This document shows, in pieces, positions 59,553-64,000 of a DNA stretch of 64,000 nt (positions are counted from its first letter, which is position 1; each line of letters starts with the position of its first letter). The position numbers and the translations under genes were made by a program. Location of the stretch: NCBI GenBank assembly GCA_017473105.1, contig JAFUNE010000002.1, positions 1 to 64,000 of the forward strand. The letters are read 5' to 3'. The notes below the pieces were generated by a model. The model was not told the origin of the DNA. It searched no databases and saw only the letters and a program-made list of their open reading frames with translations. The stretch comes from Bacilli bacterium. Lineage in GTDB: Bacteria; Bacillota_I; Bacilli_A; RF39; UBA660.

Positions 59553-61118
59553 TTAGATAAAAGGATTTTTATTTGCATTATAATTTAATCCTGTTTTTTT
59601 ATATAAAACTTTTACTTTTTTATCAATATTCTTATATTCGCAATGAAAATCTATTATACATTGCTTTACATATTCATATATGTTTGCATCTTTATTTTCT
59701 TTTAACATGTTTATTATATTATTAAAAATTTCTAAATCTTTTTGTTTTAATAACATCACATATTCGTAGAATTCATTCATTTCTTCTTCTGTTATTGATT
59801 TTGGTGCTGTAAGCGGATCTATTGTCATGTCATATATTTCACTATGACTTTTGTGCCATAGTTTTAATGCTTGATATATTTTTCTTACAATAGGATCTTG
59901 TATAACATATTTATTATTATTTGATTTAAAATCACTTTCTTCTAGATTATTATTTTCCTTTAACTTTTCATTTAGTTTTGTTCCTTCTGCTGAGTACATT
60001 TCTGAGAATATCCCTTTTGTAACTGTAAAATTATATTCTTTCATAAACTCATAGTTTTCAACTAATTCATCAAAAGTTGTATATGCATCAAATAATATAA
60101 ATCCCATTTGTACAATATATCCATGTTTTTTAAATAATTCTAGTGTTCTTTTGTTATCTTCTAATGTTGCTTTTTTGTTCATTCTAGTAAGAGCAGTTTG
60201 GCTTCCGTTTTCGATACCACATGCAAATGAAAAGAATCCTGCTCTTTTTAAGTCTCTAAGTATTGAATCTGTTACTTTATCTGCTCTTATTTGACCTCTT
60301 AGTTTTACTTTTATATTTCTTTTTTCTATTTCATCTGCGAAATCTTTGCACCATTTTTCATCTCTTATTCCATCAACAAATGAATCGTCTACTACTTTTA
60401 TATGTGTAACTCCTTTTTTATATAGCATTTCAATTTCATCTACTATATTTTTTATACTTCTTGTTCTCCATACTTTTCCATTTGATAATCTAAAAAATGA
60501 TATTACTGAACAAAATTCACAATTTCCTGAACATCCTCTTGCAGTAACCATGTTAACAGATGATTTCTTTTCAAGAACTACATTTATTGTATCTCTACTT
60601 GGAAATGGTAATTCATCTAAATTGCTTTTTAATGTTCTTATATCATTTAATATTATTTTATTAGATATTTTATAACCTACATTTTTTATATTTGTTGGTT
60701 CTTCATTTTTTGAAATTGAATCAGCTAATTCACAAATTGCTTCTTCTCCTTCTCCTCTTATAATGTAATCACATTTAGATAGTAGGTATTCATGTGGGTA
60801 AAATGTTGGACCAAAGCCACCACATACAATTTTTATGTTACTATCGTATTCTTTTAATTTTTCTATTAATTCAATAGTTGGTTTAGTATTTGACATATAT
60901 GAAGATATTCCTACAAATAATAATTCATCTTTTTGTTTTATTATACTTTCATATACTTCTTCTACTTCTAGTTCATTTAACCATGCGTCTATTATTTCTA
61001 CTTCATATCCTTTTTGTACTAGAGACGATTTTAAATATTCTATTCCTAAGTTTTCTTCTGATGTTCTATGTGTTTTAGGACTTAGTGTGGTTAGTATAAT
61101 TTTATTTTTTTCTTTCAA
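59553..61118 (-). CDS. B12-binding-type radical SAM protein
   Basis: A 521-residue protein. The N-terminal cobalamin-binding-like domain (YLKSSLVQKGYEVEIIDAW, LFVGISSYMSNTKPTIELIEKL, CGGFGPTFYP, IIRGEGEEAICEL) lacks the clear DxHxxG of B12 binders. The radical SAM core has the iron-sulfur motif CSGNCEFC near 200 and GIENGSQTALTRMNKK. The C-terminal part after 430 is helical. It is last of five coupled genes; the HprK-like gene overlaps its start by 17 bases. The substrate is unknown. Confidence 0.8.
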   Translation of the reverse strand: MKEKNKIILTTLSPKTHRTSEENLGIEYLKSSLVQKGYEVEIIDAWLNELEVEEVYESIIKQKDELLFVGISSYMSNTKPTIELIEKLKEYDSNIKIVCGGFGPTFYPHEYLLSKCDYIIRGEGEEAICELADSISKNEEPTNIKNVGYKISNKIILNDIRTLKSNLDELPFPSRDTINVVLEKKSSVNMVTARGCSGNCEFCSVISFFRLSNGKVWRTRSIKNIVDEIEMLYKKGVTHIKVVDDSFVDGIRDEKWCKDFADEIEKRNIKVKLRGQIRADKVTDSILRDLKRAGFFSFACGIENGSQTALTRMNKKATLEDNKRTLELFKKHGYIVQMGFILFDAYTTFDELVENYEFMKEYNFTVTKGIFSEMYSAEGTKLNEKLKENNNLEESDFKSNNNKYVIQDPIVRKIYQALKLWHKSHSEIYDMTIDPLTAPKSITEEEMNEFYEYVMLLKQKDLEIFNNIINMLKENKDANIYEYVKQCIIDFHCEYKNIDKKVKVLYKKTGLNYNANKNPFI

Positions 61119-62064
61119 GTTTTCTCACCATCGATTCTGAAATATCATCTATTGAACCTTTGCACATATGAACATTAGTTTCTTTTAAGTATTCTATTAT
61201 TTGTGAATTTAATTCTTTCATTTTTTCATATGTTTCAACAGATGGCATTGGATAGTCGTATCCTGTTATTAAATTATATGCTCCTTTTAATTGTTTTGAT
61301 AAGTGTTCATATAAAAACAGTCTTTGATCTATATAGTCTTTTGTTTTTATAAAGCTTGATGCGTTTTCGCATAAATCCATTTGATAAATATCACTTATCC
61401 AAGTTATATCACTTGTAGATATTTTACTTTCATCTACATGGTCATTTACTATTATTTTCTTTTTCCATAATTCTTCTTCTTTACAACCAGATATTAATTC
61501 TTTAAATTCTGGAAAATATCTTTTGATAACTCCATATCTTAATTCTAATGGTTTTGTACCTGTAAACGAAGTTAATCTTTCATTATCTAATCCTATTAAT
61601 GTGTGATCATTTGATATTAGTTGCATGTTATATTTTGACATTAAATTATATGCAAGTGTACTTTTGCCACTATTTGCATCTCCTACTAAAAGTATTGATT
61701 TATCATTATCATATTTTAAACACGAACTATGAATTAGATATTTATTTATATTTGATAAATCATTTACAAACATTTCAAGTATCATATAAATAAAATCTAG
61801 TATTCTTATTTTTGTATTATTTACGTTAACAATCATTAAATTATTTTTTATATCATAATTTATATCATTTATTTGATTTGTAATTATATACATTGAATTT
61901 TTTTCATTTGGATTATATTCATTTTCTATTAGTTTTATATCTGTAATGGGAATTGTTTTCATTATTTTATATTTATTTTTTATAAATTCATTTGCTATTT
62001 CGAAGTTATCTGTATAAATATTTATTTTTGAATAATTATGGATATTTAAAACTAATTTATACAT
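61102..62064 (-). CDS. HPr-kinase-like P-loop protein
   Basis: A 320-residue protein. A beta-rich N-terminus (residues 1-110) is followed by the P-loop LVGDANSGKSTLAYN near 130. LISNDHTLIGLDNERL and FTGTKPLELRYGVIKRYFPE follow in HprK-type order. HprK-like kinases occur beside radical SAM and PqqD-type genes in peptide-modification clusters, where they phosphorylate or act as companion enzymes. Here the gene overlaps the radical SAM gene and is one base from the deoxyribosyltransferase-like gene. Confidence 0.7.
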   Translation of the reverse strand: MYKLVLNIHNYSKINIYTDNFEIANEFIKNKYKIMKTIPITDIKLIENEYNPNEKNSMYIITNQINDINYDIKNNLMIVNVNNTKIRILDFIYMILEMFVNDLSNINKYLIHSSCLKYDNDKSILLVGDANSGKSTLAYNLMSKYNMQLISNDHTLIGLDNERLTSFTGTKPLELRYGVIKRYFPEFKELISGCKEEELWKKKIIVNDHVDESKISTSDITWISDIYQMDLCENASSFIKTKDYIDQRLFLYEHLSKQLKGAYNLITGYDYPMPSVETYEKMKELNSQIIEYLKETNVHMCKGSIDDISESMVRKLERKK

Positions 62065-62065
62065 G

Positions 62066-62518
62066 TTATTTCTCCATTTCTTCTTTTATACTTTCTATCA
62101 TCATATTTAATAATTCTTCACTAAAATCTTCTTTATAATAATAGTATTTTGTATCAGTTAATTCGTGTATTCCTGTGACCATTGGTGAATATGGGTAATT
62201 TTCTTTTAAGAATATTCTCATTTTTACTTTATTTGCTGAAGCCCAACCCATTTCTACATGTACTCCTCCTGAATTTGGTACTCCTGGTATTACACAAAGC
62301 ATATCTGATTTTTTTATTGTTTCAAAATCTATAACTGTACTTTCTTCTGCTGAATTATATTGTTTTCCCCATTTTTCTCTTTCATGAGCTAAGAAATAGT
62401 CACATCCCATTTGTTTTGTTTTACTAGTTAATTTTTCTAAAAAATCTCTATATTCTTTTTTCACTTCGTATTTTTCATCACATAATTGTGAATATGGTAT
62501 TGCAAAAAATATTTTCAT
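62066..62518 (-). CDS. Nucleoside 2-deoxyribosyltransferase-like protein
   Basis: 150 residues with the start at MKIFFAIPYSQLC, chosen because GGGGG lies five bases before it; the frame opens 29 codons further upstream inside the previous gene. NSGGVHVEMGWASANKV fits the nucleoside 2-deoxyribosyltransferase pattern (S-G-G/T, E-x-G-x-A), and FETIKKSDMLCVIPGV gives the preceding strand and loop. Such enzymes cut or swap the base of deoxynucleosides or remove damaged nucleotides. It is part of the five-gene operon. Confidence 0.65.
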   Translation of the reverse strand: MKIFFAIPYSQLCDEKYEVKKEYRDFLEKLTSKTKQMGCDYFLAHEREKWGKQYNSAEESTVIDFETIKKSDMLCVIPGVPNSGGVHVEMGWASANKVKMRIFLKENYPYSPMVTGIHELTDTKYYYYKEDFSEELLNMMIESIKEEMEK

Positions 62519-62528
62519 TTTTTCCCCC

Positions 62529-63368
62529 TCATTCATAAAATTCATCTGGAAATTCTCTAAAGTTATTGTTTTTTCTAGACATTTTGCAACATACATCACA
62601 TTCATAATTTTTATAATCTTTTAAAAATTGTAATACTATCTTAGTTGTTCTTTCTCTACATGATTTAATTGATTCTACATAAGCTTCTTTTTCTTGTTTT
62701 TCTTTTAAACTATCAATGTATCCTGCTCTTCCTGTTGGATCATCTATTTGTACAGCAACTCCTGCATAACATAATTGGTTCAACCTTGCAAATGTTGCTT
62801 CTGGATCACATGTTTGTCCGACTATATCCCATCCTTGTTTATTATAAAAATCTAATTCTGCTTTTGTTTCAATTCTTGGATATCCGTTAAATGAAACATA
62901 AATTGCTTTTTCCTTTACTGGGAATGGCATTTTTCTACTTGCTAAACATAATTGATTTGTTAGTTCTGAACAAAATGGTTCATACATTTCTGCGTTATGG
63001 AATGGTTTATTTTGATTCCAATTTATTCTATAATTTCCCATACCAACCATGTCTCCAAGAACATATACACTGCCTTGTGGCATAGATGGATTTATTCCAC
63101 CGACCACAAAAGTTCCGATTAATTTTTTTGCTCCTGAATTTTTTACTGCTTCTATAGTTTGTTCAAAATTTATATAATTAGATGGTACTTTTTCTCCATT
63201 AAATCTTCCGTATATTACTAATACTGGTACTTTATAAATGTGTCCTATATAACATCTATGTACCGGGCCAAATGATGTATTTATTGTTATTCTTTTTAAT
63301 TTAAACTTTTTTATTGTTTCGTCGCTTCTTAATATAATGGCAACTTCAGGTTTAAATTCTTCTTTCAT
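62529..63368 (-). CDS. Purine nucleoside phosphorylase/MTAP-like protein
   Basis: A 279-residue protein of the nucleoside phosphorylase fold. FVVGGINPSMPQGSVYVLGDMVGMGNY and the FERL-like WDIVGQTCDPEATFARLNQLCYAGVAVQIDDPTG (positioned like the M-T-x-x-E-A block of MTAP and PNP) are visible. The C-terminal 30 residues carry CDVCCKM, a possible metal site outside the usual family. Its start overlaps the preceding radical SAM stop (TAATG). It might cleave purine nucleosides or act on a modified nucleoside. Confidence 0.7.
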   Translation of the reverse strand: MKEEFKPEVAIILRSDETIKKFKLKRITINTSFGPVHRCYIGHIYKVPVLVIYGRFNGEKVPSNYINFEQTIEAVKNSGAKKLIGTFVVGGINPSMPQGSVYVLGDMVGMGNYRINWNQNKPFHNAEMYEPFCSELTNQLCLASRKMPFPVKEKAIYVSFNGYPRIETKAELDFYNKQGWDIVGQTCDPEATFARLNQLCYAGVAVQIDDPTGRAGYIDSLKEKQEKEAYVESIKSCRERTTKIVLQFLKDYKNYECDVCCKMSRKNNNFREFPDEFYE

Positions 63369-64000
63369 TATTCCTCCTTGTTTTTGAAAAACATTGTTGG
63401 TAAATATCCATCATGAACTGATATTCTTTCTTTTTTTACAATATTAAATTTTTCTTTTTCAATATTATCATTATTCTCAAATGGACAATATGGATCTCTT
63501 TCATTTAATGTTTTATTCCAAAGTATTCTTCTATCGAATACTCCACCTTTACATTTGTTTTTAATTTTACAATTTTCACATTTTTTTGGTATAGGTGCAT
63601 CTATAAAATCATTAAACTTTATTTTTGATAATATGTTATCTTGTCTTATATTGTAGTCTGTTCTATATTCTTCTGTTATTAAATATGTTGATGGACATAT
63701 ACTTCCATCTGGTAATATTCTTATACTATCTATTCCTGTATTTTCTATTATATTTGCTTCTTTTGTATATATATTTCCAAATAATATATCATTAAGTGAT
63801 ACTATTTGATATTTTTCATTAATGTATTCAAGTGCATTTATTAACACGTTGTAACTTAACATAAATTTTTTATTAATTTCTTCACTTTCACTTACTGGTC
63901 TATAAATATTTAGTCTTAAAAGAGCATTATATTTTTTTGCTATTTCAAATAATCCATCTATGTTTTCTTTAGTTAATGTTTCATCAAATCCTACAAATAC
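63368..64000 (-). CDS. SPASM-type radical SAM protein (5' part beyond window)
   Basis: The frame is open to the window edge, giving at least 210 residues and no start. The upstream residues VFVGFDETLTKENI and LLRLNIYRPVSE suggest the second half of a radical SAM barrel. A SPASM-type auxiliary cluster region has the cysteines in GSICPSTY, PKKCENCKIKNKCKGGVFDRR and DPYCPFEN. Enzymes of this type modify peptides or enzymes by radical chemistry. It leads the five-gene operon. Confidence 0.7.
   Translation of the reverse strand, partial: VFVGFDETLTKENIDGLFEIAKKYNALLRLNIYRPVSESEEINKKFMLSYNVLINALEYINEKYQIVSLNDILFGNIYTKEANIIENTGIDSIRILPDGSICPSTYLITEEYRTDYNIRQDNILSKIKFNDFIDAPIPKKCENCKIKNKCKGGVFDRRILWNKTLNERDPYCPFENNDNIEKEKFNIVKKERISVHDGYLPTMFFKNKEE

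Noticed and set aside
1..64000. Reassigned genetic code (TGA as tryptophan) as in some wall-less relatives
   Set aside because: Tryptophan is encoded by TGG in recognised proteins, and TGA ends genes such as nth at expected places.
1..64000. tRNA, rRNA or other structured RNA genes
   Set aside because: I found no cloverleaf or conserved RNA core in the intergenic gaps; most gaps are filled by promoters and terminator hairpins. A covariance-model search was not possible here.

Overview
The window is AT-rich DNA from a cell-walled, low-GC Gram-positive bacterium of the Bacilli lineage, most likely an uncultured gut member related to RF39 or Erysipelotrichia-like groups. This rests on Bacilli-type neighbourhoods (ylbD-ylbE, dnaD-nth, recU-ponA, rpsU-yqeY, rpsB-tsf), DivIB, MurG, class A PBP and FtsW, ComGC-type prepilins, AGGAGG-type ribosome binding sites and strong TTGACx/TATAAT promoters. 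TGA behaves as a stop codon. I see no rRNA, tRNA or CRISPR array. The exact taxon is inference.

Host part 1 (1-26.6 kb) is nearly all on the minus strand. In order along the window it holds the start of nfo, two near-duplicate prepilin units each with its own promoter and terminator, ylbE/ylbD, divIB-murG, an acyltransferase / acyl-CoA synthetase / acyltransferase operon, a metallophosphoesterase, yqeY-rpsU, tsf-rpsB (S2 with an unusual SAP/Rho-N-like tail), a VirB2/TrbC-like small membrane protein, recU-pbp1A on the plus strand, an operon cca-dnaD-nth-(33 aa ORF)-(164 aa protein), hup, topA, an acyltransferase of the HxxxDG type, and a FtsX/ABC transporter with a membrane-anchored XRE regulator.

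The central 28.4 kb (about 26,665-55,066) is an integrative and conjugative element (ICE) that I infer is inserted inside ftsW. The 5' part of ftsW lies at 55,067-56,047 and stops being FtsW-like immediately after residues GLVPITGV. The missing 3' end (TLPFISYGGSSL... to a stop codon) is found at 26,573-26,668, beside the element's large serine recombinase. The two junctions share the tetranucleotide GTAA, and rejoining there restores an in-frame FtsW of about 358 residues. The element encodes a serine integrase, VirD4 coupling protein, HUH relaxase, ribbon-helix-helix accessory proteins, VirB4, VirB6-, VirB3- and VirB2-like channel proteins, an M23 cell-wall hydrolase, two SSBs, a sortase with a thioester/Cna-B adhesin, and an attenuator-like leader. 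Cargo includes an OLD-family ATPase/TOPRIM nuclease with its own terminator, and a transporter / secreted protein / XRE / methyltransferase block.

Host part 2 (55-64 kb) holds the ftsW 5' part, a Tim44-like zinc-ribbon membrane protein, a HelD-like helicase, a small pyrophosphatase-like protein, and a tightly coupled five-gene operon running off the window end: SPASM radical SAM, purine-phosphorylase-like, deoxyribosyltransferase-like, HprK-like P-loop kinase, and B12-binding radical SAM. I do not recognise that combination as a described system.

The strongest observations are the ICE inside ftsW, the regulatory architecture of its transfer operon (promoter, tandem leader hairpins and repeated internal terminators), and the radical SAM / HprK-like / nucleoside-enzyme operon.
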